Source: Pseudomonadota bacterium | Lineage (GTDB): Bacteria; Pseudomonadota; Alphaproteobacteria; Rhizobiales; Xanthobacteraceae | Reading direction: 5' to 3' | Length of the DNA: 9,191 nt | NCBI GenBank assembly: GCA_023387695.1 | Contig: JAEWHT010000045.1 | Span: 1-9,191, forward strand | Part shown: piece by piece, positions 1 through 6,495 of the stretch | Layout: the number at the start of each line of letters is the position of its first letter | Position numbering within the stretch: the first letter of the stretch is position 1 | Notes under the pieces: generated by a model | Told to the model about the DNA's origin: nothing | Database searches by the model: none | What the model saw: only the letters and a program-made list of their open reading frames with translations | Program-made: the position numbers and the translations under genes

Positions 1-560
1 AGCTCATCGAGCGTCTTCGGCACGCCGATATCGCGGCCATACTTGGCCTTGAAGTCCTTCTGCACGTCAGGCCGCGCGAACCAGTCCTTGCGATAGGTCC
101 AGCCCACCGCATCGCCCATCGCCGGCAGCGCCCAGTAGTTCGGCGAGTTCTTCGGCCACTCTGAATAGCCGACCACCGTCGCCGGCATGTAGTCGTCCAT
201 GCTGATTCCTTCCTTCTTGAAGAAATCGTTGAGCTTGACGTACTGGCCGTTCTCCGCCGCACCGCCGATCCACTGGGAATCGCCGATGATGAGGTCGCAC
301 AGCGAGCCGTGCGAATTGAGTTCGTTCAGGAAGCGATCGGCGTAATTGGTCCACGGCACGAATTCGAACTTCATACCGATACCCGATTTGGCGGTGAAGT
401 CCTTCGACAATTCGACCAATGCGTTGGCGGGGTCCCATGCGGCCCAGCACAGCGTGATGGTCTTGCCCTGCGCCTGCGCGGGCGTGGTGCCCGCTCCGAC
501 ACTGAGTGCGGCGGCAACGGCCCCGCATGCCACGACAAGCGTCTTCATCGTTCGTTTCAT
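1..560 (-). CDS. ABC-transporter periplasmic solute-binding protein, family 1 (N-terminal part)
   Basis: The gene runs off the left edge; 186 complete codons are visible. A Sec signal peptide is clear: basic start (MKRTMK), a hydrophobic stretch to about residue 20, and a cleavage site near residue 30 (AQA before QGK). The mature part reads as an extracellular solute-binding protein of the sugar/glycerol-phosphate class (MalE/UgpB-like): an early beta strand (ITLCWAAWDPANALVEL), then a strand followed by WTNYADRFLNEL, then a CDLIIGDSQWIGG segment at about 88-100, and a YWALPAMGDAVGWTYRKDWF segment at about 142-161 typical of the hinge and ligand site. The start ATG (558-560) has a strong GGAGG ribosome site about 8 bases upstream. 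It would bind a substrate in the periplasm and deliver it to permeases, presumably encoded further left. The substrate cannot be told. Its promoter gap carries an inverted repeat, and an AraC-type regulator lies just upstream in the same orientation. Confidence 0.9.
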   Translation of the reverse strand, partial: MKRTMKTLVVACGAVAAALSVGAGTTPAQAQGKTITLCWAAWDPANALVELSKDFTAKSGIGMKFEFVPWTNYADRFLNELNSHGSLCDLIIGDSQWIGGAAENGQYVKLNDFFKKEGISMDDYMPATVVGYSEWPKNSPNYWALPAMGDAVGWTYRKDWFARPDVQKDFKAKYGRDIGVPKTLDE

Positions 561-658
561 TACACGTTCCCTCCGAGTGGGCCGGCCATCGACATGGCGC
601 GGCTTTCCTACCCGCTCGAATGCTTCGAGCAGAGCGACACAGTCCATGCGAGCTGAGT

Positions 659-743
659 AACTAAACTGGTGTTTCCTCGCGCCACCCGGATTCTATAGGC
701 CCGGCAGGCTCGATTTGTTTAGTGAACCACCAAATACTAAACA
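659..743 (-). promoter_or_regulatory. Probable promoter/operator region of the solute-binding protein gene
   Basis: A perfect inverted repeat TGTTTAGT (716-723) / ACTAAACA (736-743) with a 12-base spacer is seen, and a third ACTAAAC copy lies at 660-666. On the minus strand a TATAGA-like -10 box falls at 697-692 with no good -35. The inverted repeat overlaps or lies just upstream of the expected -35 position. That layout fits an activator-dependent promoter with the neighbouring AraC-type protein as activator. The motif is seen directly; the binding protein and transcription start are inferred. Confidence 0.4.
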
Positions 744-814
744 TTGCAAGCGGCGTTGATGAATTCTTCGACGCGGGCCAACGCTGGCGTCCGAAGTGCC
801 GTACCTGTGCTGTC

Positions 815-1753
815 CTATTGAGGAGCCGGCTCCGCCATTCGCAGCGCGCCGGGGCGCATGCCGTATCGGCGCATGATCGCTTTGCTCAGCGCGCTCTCGG
901 ATGCGTAGCCGACTTCGCTTGCGATCTTCGCGATCGGATCGGACGTGCCAGCGAGCCGCTTGCGCGCGACTGCCAATCGCAGATCCGATAAGAAGGTCAT
1001 CGGCGCGATTCCAGCGCGCTTCTGGAATGCACGCACCAGCGTCGCACGTGACGCGATCGCAATCTCCGCCATCTCGTCGAGCGTCCAATCGCGAGCGAGA
1101 TCGCCGAGGATCGCGAGCACGACACGCGCCGTGGTGCGATCCTGCAGCAGCGACAGCGTGCCATTGCCGGAAGACTGCTCCGTCAGGTGATCGCGCAGCA
1201 TCATCACGAACAGCGCGCGCGCAAGATCCGCCGCGACCATCTCGGAGCACGCCTTGCCTGCGTCGAGCTCTTCGCGGATATCGAGCAGCAGGCGGCGAAA
1301 TCGTTCCAGGAGCGGCTCTCCCGCCGTGCGCAGGATGATCTCGTCGGGAAGCGCTGCGATCAGCGGATTCTCAGCCGAGGTCTCGAACAGGAAGCGGCCG
1401 CACAGCAATTCTGTATCGGCCGCAGCATCGACCGTCGCGCGCTGACGAACACCGTTGCGAAGCTCGGTCGAGACCCGCCCTACAACGCCCCTCACTTCGC
1501 TTCGCATCAGATGGCTGTCGCCGTGTGGCAGCAAGAGGATGTCGCCGGCCTCGAGCTTTTGCGCATCCATGCCAGGCCGCTCGATCACGCAGGCGCCGCG
1601 CGTGACCATGTGGAATTGCGCCCATCCCCGGCCGTTCGGCGCGTGCAGCGACTCCCAAGTGCCACCGAACCTGCAGGAATCATCGATGACGGGACGGATC
1701 CTGAACAGCGGCACCATCGCATTCAGCAGTTCGGCTGCATCAGCCTCCGACAT
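815..1753 (-). CDS. AraC-family transcriptional regulator with N-terminal cupin domain
   Basis: A 312-residue protein. Residues about 12-190 form a cupin-type sensor domain of the Cupin_6 kind: WAQFHMVTRGACVIE, then LEAGDILLLPHGDSHLM at about 67-83. Residues about 205-308 are an AraC/XylS DNA-binding domain with two helix-turn-helix units, WTLDEMAEIAIASRATLVRAFQ (223-244) and DPIAKIASEVGYASESALSKA (272-292), followed by the usual YGMRPGALR end. The start at 1751-1753 is chosen because AAGGAG lies 5 bases upstream and the cupin begins just after it. The frame stays open far upstream, antisense to soxC, but that extension is a GC-bias artefact. The gene is upstream of, and co-oriented with, the solute-binding protein and divergent from the SoxC-like operon, so it could control either. 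Its ligand is unknown. Confidence 0.92.
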   Translation of the reverse strand: MSEADAAELLNAMVPLFRIRPVIDDSCRFGGTWESLHAPNGRGWAQFHMVTRGACVIERPGMDAQKLEAGDILLLPHGDSHLMRSEVRGVVGRVSTELRNGVRQRATVDAAADTELLCGRFLFETSAENPLIAALPDEIILRTAGEPLLERFRRLLLDIREELDAGKACSEMVAADLARALFVMMLRDHLTEQSSGNGTLSLLQDRTTARVVLAILGDLARDWTLDEMAEIAIASRATLVRAFQKRAGIAPMTFLSDLRLAVARKRLAGTSDPIAKIASEVGYASESALSKAIMRRYGMRPGALRMAEPAPQ

Positions 1754-1853
1754 TCGCACTCCTTGATCCGCCCGGACATGACGTCGAGCCGCCCGGCCAT
1801 ATCGGGGAATCGCCCGCGGATCCAATTTAGGGTCCATTCGACCCGCGCGCATG

Positions 1854-1908
1854 AGGCTTTTAGAGAAGCCTGAACGCGTGATGGAGTGAGCACGCGAGTC
1901 CTCACTCC
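1854..1908. promoter_or_regulatory. Two inverted repeats in the divergent regulator/soxC intergenic region
   Basis: Two perfect dyads are visible: AGGCTT (1854-1859) / AAGCCT (1866-1871) with a 6-base loop, and GGAGTGAG (1883-1890) / CTCACTCC (1901-1908) with a 10-base spacer. They lie in the 258-base gap between the AraC-type gene and soxC, where both promoters should be. They may be operators or leader hairpins. I see no convincing -35/-10 pair for either gene. Confidence 0.35.
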
Positions 1909-2011
1909 TTCTAACACAACCTAACGAGCAATCTTTGCGGCGTGCAGTAAATGTTGTCGCATGAGAGCTGTCGGGTTTTGCAAAAAAGCACGACGACCAA
2001 AGGGAGATCGC

Positions 2012-3280
2012 ATGACGTCCAGGGCACCGATTGATGAATTGCCGCGGCCTGCGAATGTGTCGCGTCGTGGTTTCGTGGGAGGCCTGTCGGCGGGAATTTT
2101 GGGCGCGATGGCGACCGAGGCGAACGCTGAATCGCTTGCCGACATTCCCGATCGCGGCCCCGGCGCCGATCTCGGCGCGCACAGCGAGCGATCGCGTTTC
2201 GCCAAGATCGATCGCATCCCCGAGGCGACGCCGGGCAAGCGCAACATCGACCCGAGCGATGCCATCAATTCCAAGACGCCACATCAGAAGCTGGTCGGCA
2301 ACATCACGCCGACCGATCTGCATTACGAGCGCAGCCATTCCGGCGTGCCCGACATCGATCCCGCGCAGCACCGGCTGCTGATCCACGGCATGGTCGGCAA
2401 GCCGCTGGTGTTCAGCGTCGATGATCTCAAGCGGATGCCGTCGATCACGCGCGTGGTGTTCATCGAGTGCACCGGCAACGGCTGGGAGAACTGGAAAAAG
2501 GCCGATCCTGATTTGACCGTGCAGAACACGCACGGCCTCGTCAGCACCAATGAATGGACCGGCGTGCCGCTGAAATTCCTGATCGACCTCGTCGCCAAGG
2601 ACAAGGAGTCGAACTGGATGCTGGCGGAGGGCGGCGACGGCGCGGGCGTCGATCGCAGCATTCCGCTCACCGATGAGATCGTGAACGAGGCGTTCGTCGC
2701 CTACGGCCAGAATGGCGAGCCGCTGCGGCCCGCGCATGGTTTTCCGATGCGGCTGCTGATGCCGGGCTTCGAGGGCAACCTCAACATCAAATGGCTGCGC
2801 CGGCTCAAATTCGGCAACGCACCCTGGATGACGCGCTGGGAGACCGCGCGTTACACGCAACTGCAGGCCAACGGCAAGGCGCGGCAGTTTCAGCTGCGGA
2901 TGGATACCAACTCCGTCATCACCCAGCCCTCGGGCATGATGCAGATCCAGCCTGGGTACAACCGCATCTCGGGCTTCGCCTGGAGCGGACATGGCAAGAT
3001 CACAGAGGTCGAGATCTCGACTGACGGCGCCAAGACATGGACGCAGGCGCAATTGAGCCAGCCGGTGTTGTCCAAGGCACAGGTGCGCTTCCAGATGGAT
3101 TGGGTCTGGGACGGCAAGCCGACCAAAATCGTCAGCCGCTCGACCGACGAACAGGGCAACGTCCAGCCGGACCGCGAGTCCTTCATCGCCGCGATGGGGA
3201 CGAACGCGCTGTTTCACTACAACGCCCAGCAGACCTGGAGCATCGACGAAGCCGGAAGGGTGCGCAATGTCCTCGCATAG
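2012..3280 (+). CDS. soxC: SoxC-like molybdopterin sulfite/sulfane dehydrogenase
   Basis: A 422-residue protein of the sulfite oxidase family, closest by eye to SoxC. It should oxidise sulfite or protein-bound sulfane sulfur in the periplasm and pass electrons to a cytochrome c. A Tat signal is present: SRRGF at 17-21, a hydrophobic run, and a likely cleavage after ANA (37-39). The molybdenum-ligand cysteine is C153 in VVFIECTGNG. R107 and H109 (ERSH) lie where the substrate-site Arg-x-His is expected, and GFPMRLLMPGFEG (243-255) is the conserved cofactor segment. The C-terminal dimerisation domain spans about 290-410. The chosen ATG has AGGGAG 7 bases upstream. An in-frame ATG at 1961 would add 17 residues but has no ribosome site and would put an odd extension before the Tat signal. 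The end overlaps the next gene by 14 bases, which implies translational coupling. SoxC versus a SorA-type sulfite dehydrogenase cannot be settled from sequence alone. Confidence 0.9.
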   Translation: MTSRAPIDELPRPANVSRRGFVGGLSAGILGAMATEANAESLADIPDRGPGADLGAHSERSRFAKIDRIPEATPGKRNIDPSDAINSKTPHQKLVGNITPTDLHYERSHSGVPDIDPAQHRLLIHGMVGKPLVFSVDDLKRMPSITRVVFIECTGNGWENWKKADPDLTVQNTHGLVSTNEWTGVPLKFLIDLVAKDKESNWMLAEGGDGAGVDRSIPLTDEIVNEAFVAYGQNGEPLRPAHGFPMRLLMPGFEGNLNIKWLRRLKFGNAPWMTRWETARYTQLQANGKARQFQLRMDTNSVITQPSGMMQIQPGYNRISGFAWSGHGKITEVEISTDGAKTWTQAQLSQPVLSKAQVRFQMDWVWDGKPTKIVSRSTDEQGNVQPDRESFIAAMGTNALFHYNAQQTWSIDEAGRVRNVLA

Positions 3281-3815
3281 CAAGCAACTCGCAGCTAGCC
3301 TTCTCGCGATCGGCCTCCTCGCCTCGCCCGCGCTTGCCCTCGACTTCGGCCGTCCGGCGACGCCGGAAGAGATCAAGCTATGGGACATCGACGTCGGTCC
3401 CGATGGCAAGGGCCTGCCGGCCGGCAGCGGCACCGCTGTGCAAGGCAAGCAGATCTTTGCCGACAATTGCGCGGTCTGTCATGGCGACAGCGGCCAGGGG
3501 GCCATCAAGGATCGCCTCGTCGGCGGGCAAGGCACGCTTGCCTCCAACATGCCGGTCAAAACGGTCGGCAGCTTCTGGCCTTATGCGACGACGCTGTTCG
3601 ATTACATCCACCGCGCAATGCCCTATCCGACGCCGGGCTCGCTCACGACCGACGAGACCTATGCCGTCACCGCCTACATCCTGAGCCTCAACGGCATCGT
3701 CCCTGGGGATGGCAAGGTCGACAAGGACTCGTTGCCGAAAATCAAAATGCCCAATCGCGACGGCTTCGTTCCGGATCCGGATTTCGACCCGGCAAAGCTG
3801 TTTCCCAAAAAGTGA
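3267..3815 (+). CDS. Monoheme cytochrome c, SoxD N-terminal-half type
   Basis: A 182-residue exported cytochrome c, the likely electron acceptor of the SoxC-like enzyme. It has a Sec signal peptide ending near PALA (21-24), one heme motif C68-A-V-C71-H72, and a probable axial methionine M118 in HRAMPYPTPGSLT, the usual class I arrangement. The segments WDIDVGPDGKGLPAGSGT and GGQGTL...PVKTVGSFWPY resemble the N-terminal heme domain of SoxD. Classical SoxD (for example in Paracoccus) is diheme and about twice as long; here only one heme site exists and the protein ends with a short charged tail (about 150-182). The start overlaps the end of soxC by 14 bases and has GGAAGGG 6 bases upstream inside soxC. 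I see no sign of a frameshift or of a second heme coding region downstream, so the short form looks native. Confidence 0.9.
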   Translation: MSSHSKQLAASLLAIGLLASPALALDFGRPATPEEIKLWDIDVGPDGKGLPAGSGTAVQGKQIFADNCAVCHGDSGQGAIKDRLVGGQGTLASNMPVKTVGSFWPYATTLFDYIHRAMPYPTPGSLTTDETYAVTAYILSLNGIVPGDGKVDKDSLPKIKMPNRDGFVPDPDFDPAKLFPKK

Positions 3816-3825
3816 GCGCGCGATC

Positions 3826-4311
3826 GTGAAGCTGTCATCGCTGATCGGGATCGTCGCGCTGATTGCGGCGACATGTTTAGGAGGGACGCAAGTCATGGCT
3901 ACTGAAGTATCGGCGACAGACGGACTGATCACCATCAAGAGCAGTTTTGGGCCCGAGGACACGATGAAGCGGCTCGAGGCCGAGGTGAAGGCCAAGGGCC
4001 TCACCGTGTTCGCCCATATCGATCACGCCGCGGGCGCCGCCGCCGCCGGCCTGCCACTGCGGCCGACCGATCTCATCATCTTCGGCAATGCCAAGGGCGG
4101 CACGCCGCTGATGCAGCAGGTGCAGACCGTCGGCATCGACCTGCCGCTGAAGGCGCTGGTCTGGCAGGACGAGCAAGGTGCGACCTGGCTCTCCTACAAC
4201 GATCCCGCCTGGATCGCGCAACGTCACGGCGCCGGCGAGCCGGCCAAGCCGGTCGTCGCCGCGCTCACCGGCGCGTTGCAAGCGATCGCGACCAAGGCCA
4301 CCGCGCCATAG
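3826..4311 (+). CDS. DUF302-family protein, probably exported
   Basis: The core (TDGLITIKSSFGPEDTMKRLEAEVKAKGLTVFAHIDHAAGA... through DLIIFGNAKGGTPLMQ to ALVWQDEQGATWLSYNDP) is a DUF302 domain, a small fold of unknown biochemical role often found near redox or sulfur genes. Two starts are possible. GTG at 3826, 10 bases after the previous stop, gives 161 residues beginning with a signal-peptide-like segment: VK, a hydrophobic run, then VMA before TEV. Its ribosome site is weak. ATG at 3895 gives 138 residues, no signal peptide, and has an excellent AGGAGGGA site 8 bases upstream. I chose GTG because the in-frame hydrophobic leader is unlikely to be chance and the two upstream products are periplasmic. 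Within the operon the gene may help assemble or protect the dehydrogenase, but that is only context. Confidence 0.82.
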   Translation: MKLSSLIGIVALIAATCLGGTQVMATEVSATDGLITIKSSFGPEDTMKRLEAEVKAKGLTVFAHIDHAAGAAAAGLPLRPTDLIIFGNAKGGTPLMQQVQTVGIDLPLKALVWQDEQGATWLSYNDPAWIAQRHGAGEPAKPVVAALTGALQAIATKATAP

Positions 4312-4327
4312 CGAGAGGAGAGGTTTC

Positions 4328-4654
4328 ATGACCAGCACCGACAATCCGTCGACCATCGCGCCGCCAGACGCACGAGACGGCAAGCTCAGCAGATGGACCG
4401 TCATCGTGGTGCTGGGCGCCCTGCTCATCGCCACCTTTATTCTCGGCTATCTCGGCTGGACCAGCACCGATACGAAGGTGCCGGAAGCCGGCTATGTCGC
4501 ACTGGTGCTCGGCGTCGTGTTCTCGCTCGTCGTCGGCGCCGGCCTGATGGCGCTGGTGTTCTACAGCAGCCGCAAGGGTTACGACGAGCCGGTGATCTTG
4601 ATTCCCGAGCCGGAGAGCGATGCGGACGATGGTCGCGGTGGCTTGAAGTCATAA
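4328..4654 (+). CDS. Small membrane protein with two transmembrane segments
   Basis: A 108-residue protein with no family I recognise. It has a polar N-terminus (1-20), a first span at about 23-44 (WTVIVVLGALLIATFILGYL), a short loop with charged residues (TSTDTKVPEAG), a second span at about 55-80, and an acidic C-terminal tail (PEPESDADD). The two-span hairpin suggests both ends are on the same side, probably cytoplasmic given the SSRKG residues after the second span. The ATG at 4328 has AGGAGAGG 5 bases upstream and follows the DUF302 gene by 16 bases, so it is the last gene of the SoxC-like operon. A membrane anchor or assembly partner for the dehydrogenase/cytochrome pair is possible but unproven. 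Confidence 0.82.
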   Translation: MTSTDNPSTIAPPDARDGKLSRWTVIVVLGALLIATFILGYLGWTSTDTKVPEAGYVALVLGVVFSLVVGAGLMALVFYSSRKGYDEPVILIPEPESDADDGRGGLKS

Positions 4655-4671
4655 GCTGAGCTCTATCCCCG

Positions 4672-4727
4672 CCGTCATTGCGAGGAGCACTTGCGACGAA
4701 GCAATCCAGGATCGTTCCACGGAGGGA
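4672..4727. repeat. Left half of a REP-like palindromic intergenic repeat
   Basis: The sequence CCGTCATTGCGAGGAGC followed by GACGAAGCAATCCAGG matches, from memory, the left arm of a very common Rhizobiales intergenic palindrome. It has an internal dyad ATTGC (4677-4681) / GCAAT (4701-4705). The usual mirror-image right arm is absent; the next repeat begins instead at about 4731. It starts 18 bases after the stop of the small membrane protein gene. Confidence 0.6.
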
Positions 4728-4730
4728 CTC

Positions 4731-4859
4731 GTGTCCCCGACGCGGCGCGGCACGCAGTGCTGCTCCGCAGAGCCGGGACCCAGCAAGCCACACGGTATGC
4801 CGATAAATGGGCCCCGGCTCTGCAGCGCATCACTTCGTGCTGCGCAGCGTCCGGGGCAC
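4731..4859. repeat. 129-bp imperfect inverted repeat (52-bp arms)
   Basis: The left arm (4731-4782, starting GTGTCCCCGACGCGGCG) and the right arm (4808-4859, ending GCAGCGTCCGGGGCAC) are reverse complements over 52 bases with scattered mismatches, around a 25-base centre. As RNA it would be one long hairpin. It lies downstream of the SoxC-like operon and could stop transcription, although no T-run follows. I believe similar palindromes are dispersed in Bradyrhizobium genomes; that is memory, not a search. Confidence 0.6.
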
Positions 4860-4887
4860 GGGACCGCCTGACTAATTGACACACCTT

Positions 4888-5550
4888 CACCGCCTCGCGG
4901 TGCATTTCACCCGAGCTTTGCTTGCCGTTCCGCCCTCTTATCCAGGAGGGCGCAGGGAAGACCGGGTGCTGACCTCGCACCCGCGGTCCGCTGCGCGAAG
5001 ATGTAGCGCAGGAAGAACCGCACAGCAGCATACAGGTGGCGCCAAACACTCGGCCTTCCCTGCGCAGTGGTTTGACGGCTTATGCCGTGCTCTCCCGGGA
5101 GCCGAATTCTTCTGGCCTCCCTCGCTTCCAGCGAATTGACGATGCGCTTCACCCGGTTGGGCTCCCCGCACCTCCGCAAAAGCTTGACCGTGGCGACGAC
5201 GGCCAGGACCACACGGTTTTGCCGTACGCACGGTTCGCTTGTACGCCGCAGTATCTCAAGGCGCTGTCGACATTGCCCTGAGACTGTTGGCGAGACGAAC
5301 CTGACAGCGCCGCTCGTCGACGCGCGATTACGGGCTCACAGGGATCAACCCGCCCTGCCCGCACCTCTCGCGCCCAACGCTGCCCGCGTCCACCGCAAAC
5401 CCGGCTCGCAATCAAGACGACTCGAGATCGCCCCTCAAGGATGAGCCGGGATGGACGACACATACGCTATTTCCGAATTTCGGTAAAGTGGAATATTTTT
5501 GCGGGACGGGGTTGACGGGGGTAAGGGTGTTTTGCCCGACGGGGCACCAT
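4888..5550. repeat. Long stem-loop-rich dispersed element, candidate structured RNA
   Basis: This stretch holds no credible gene but many perfect stems, listed by position: CACCGC/GCGGTG (4888-4902), CGCCCTC/GAGGGCG (4931-4952), a 19-bp long-range stem (4950-4968 with 5047-5065), GGGTGC/GCACCC (4964-4982), CTGCGC/GCGCAG (4991-5011), ACGGC/GCCGT (5075-5088), ACCGTG/CACGGT (5187-5217), GGCGCTGTC/GACAGCGCC (5260-5311), CCGAA/TTCGG (5473-5483) and TGCCC/GGGCA (5533-5546). I recall near-identical text, including the CACACGGTTTTGCCGTACGC segment, recurring in intergenic regions of many Bradyrhizobium genomes, where short spurious proteins are called in it. The ends given are those of the outermost stems; true repeat borders need a self-comparison. 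Function is unknown. Confidence 0.5.
4950..5065. other. Long-range 19-bp stem with an alternative local hairpin
   Basis: GCGCAGGGAAGACCGGGTG (4950-4968) pairs with CACTCGGCCTTCCCTGCGC (5047-5065): 17 Watson-Crick pairs, one G-T and one mismatch. Bases 4964-4969 can instead pair locally with 4977-4982 (GGGTGC/GCACCC), so two exclusive folds exist. The enclosed region holds another perfect hairpin, CTGCGC/GCGCAG (4991-5011). The pairing is visible directly; whether it is transcribed is unknown. Confidence 0.5.
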
Positions 5551-5611
5551 CGCTCTTGTCCGAGATTGAGTTCCGGAAGATAATTTCGAAAATGGATCCG
5601 GCGAGGTGTGA

Positions 5612-6493
5612 ATGCGACGCATTTCTGAAGGGCAATATGCCTTAGGAGCATTAACGCTCTTGGCCGCTTGGCTGTTCGTTGGATTGCCCCTTCTGTTCCT
5701 TCAACCGCCTAAGTCCGATCCACCCTCACACTCCCAAACTGTCGTTAGCGGAGAAGGCGGCTCTTTTTCGCCTAGGCTCGCCGACACTACGCGCATTGCG
5801 AACCAAGGCGCGGAGGAAAATCAAGGGACTGAGTTTTGGCCCCTCGTTCTGGGCTACCGGCTTAAAATCACCGACACATTGCTCGTTGCGTTTACGTTCG
5901 GCCTAACAATTTTTACCGGTTTGCTCTGGCGCTCGACCGACAAGCTCTGGGCGGCCGGCGAACGAACGTTAACAACTACAGAGAGGGCATTTGTCTTTAT
6001 CGACGGTTTCAATGTCGAATTGACCACTGCTGGCGATAGACCGCTTGATACGAGCCAGTTGCCAGAGCGATATCGCGACGATCCGGGACTGTACGTCACG
6101 CGATTTGCGGCGCAACCCAGATGGAAGAATGGTGGAAATACACCTACGGAAAATCTCACCATTCAAGTCGAATGGCGTGGCCCTGCGGGGCCAATTCCAC
6201 CAGAATATACATATCGCGAAGAGCCACGAGCTTTCTTTCTCGGCCCCCAAACTACACAAACCAGCGACTACGTTGAGATGCCAGGCGCTCAAGCTTTGGT
6301 AGCATGGGCCGGCAATCCCATTGCTCCGCAGCCAATGATGTTTATTTGGGGTCGAGCTGACTACAACGATGTCTTCGGACGTTCGCACTTTATCGAATGG
6401 TGCTATCAAGTTCGCTTTAGTCGCCCCATCCGATCTTTGAGGATGCAGGCCGAATTCATCCAATGGGGTGAGTACAATCGCTCCGATTCTTAG
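5612..6493 (+). CDS. Uncharacterised membrane protein with two transmembrane segments
   Basis: A 293-residue protein. It has a first span at about 9-31, a proline/serine-rich linker (32-75), a second span at about 88-106, then LWRSTDKLWAAGERTLTTTERAFVFID and a soluble C-terminal domain of about 170 residues. The pattern in this domain, RAFVFIDGFNVE, then WKNGGNTPTENLTIQVEW, then YNDVFGRSHFIEWCY, is one I recall from uncharacterised rhizobial membrane proteins; no function is known to me. GAGGTG lies just upstream of the ATG at 5612. Codon use is visibly more AT-rich than in the flanking genes (many AAT, AAA, ATA, GAA codons), and the gene lies between a long repeat and a palindrome. This suggests it and the next gene arrived horizontally. 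The C-terminal domain probably faces the cytoplasm, since R107 and K111 follow the second span. Confidence 0.8.
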   Translation: MRRISEGQYALGALTLLAAWLFVGLPLLFLQPPKSDPPSHSQTVVSGEGGSFSPRLADTTRIANQGAEENQGTEFWPLVLGYRLKITDTLLVAFTFGLTIFTGLLWRSTDKLWAAGERTLTTTERAFVFIDGFNVELTTAGDRPLDTSQLPERYRDDPGLYVTRFAAQPRWKNGGNTPTENLTIQVEWRGPAGPIPPEYTYREEPRAFFLGPQTTQTSDYVEMPGAQALVAWAGNPIAPQPMMFIWGRADYNDVFGRSHFIEWCYQVRFSRPIRSLRMQAEFIQWGEYNRSDS

Positions 6494-6495
6494 CT

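Noticed and set aside
822..833. GGAGCCGGCTCC palindrome near the end of the AraC-type gene as a terminator
   Set aside because: It lies inside the coding sequence, has no loop and no T-run, and is a likely chance palindrome in GC-rich DNA.
1187..1873. Plus-strand 228-residue open frame across the AraC-type gene
   Set aside because: It is the complement of a well-supported gene, with low-complexity composition and no recognisable family.
1754..3466. Upstream extension of the AraC-type frame giving an 883-residue protein antisense to soxC
   Set aside because: The extension has no recognisable domain, overlaps a clear SoxC-like gene completely, and is explained by third-position GC bias. The regulator has a good ribosome site at 1753.
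4907..5212. Minus-strand open frame of 101 residues in the repeat-rich gap
   Set aside because: It lies within the dispersed structured element. I recall similar spurious hypothetical proteins in Bradyrhizobium; composition is arginine/alanine-rich and there is no ribosome site.
5412..5651. Small minus-strand open frames between the structured element and the membrane protein gene
   Set aside because: They overlap repeat sequence and the start of a better supported plus-strand gene, and have no recognisable motif.
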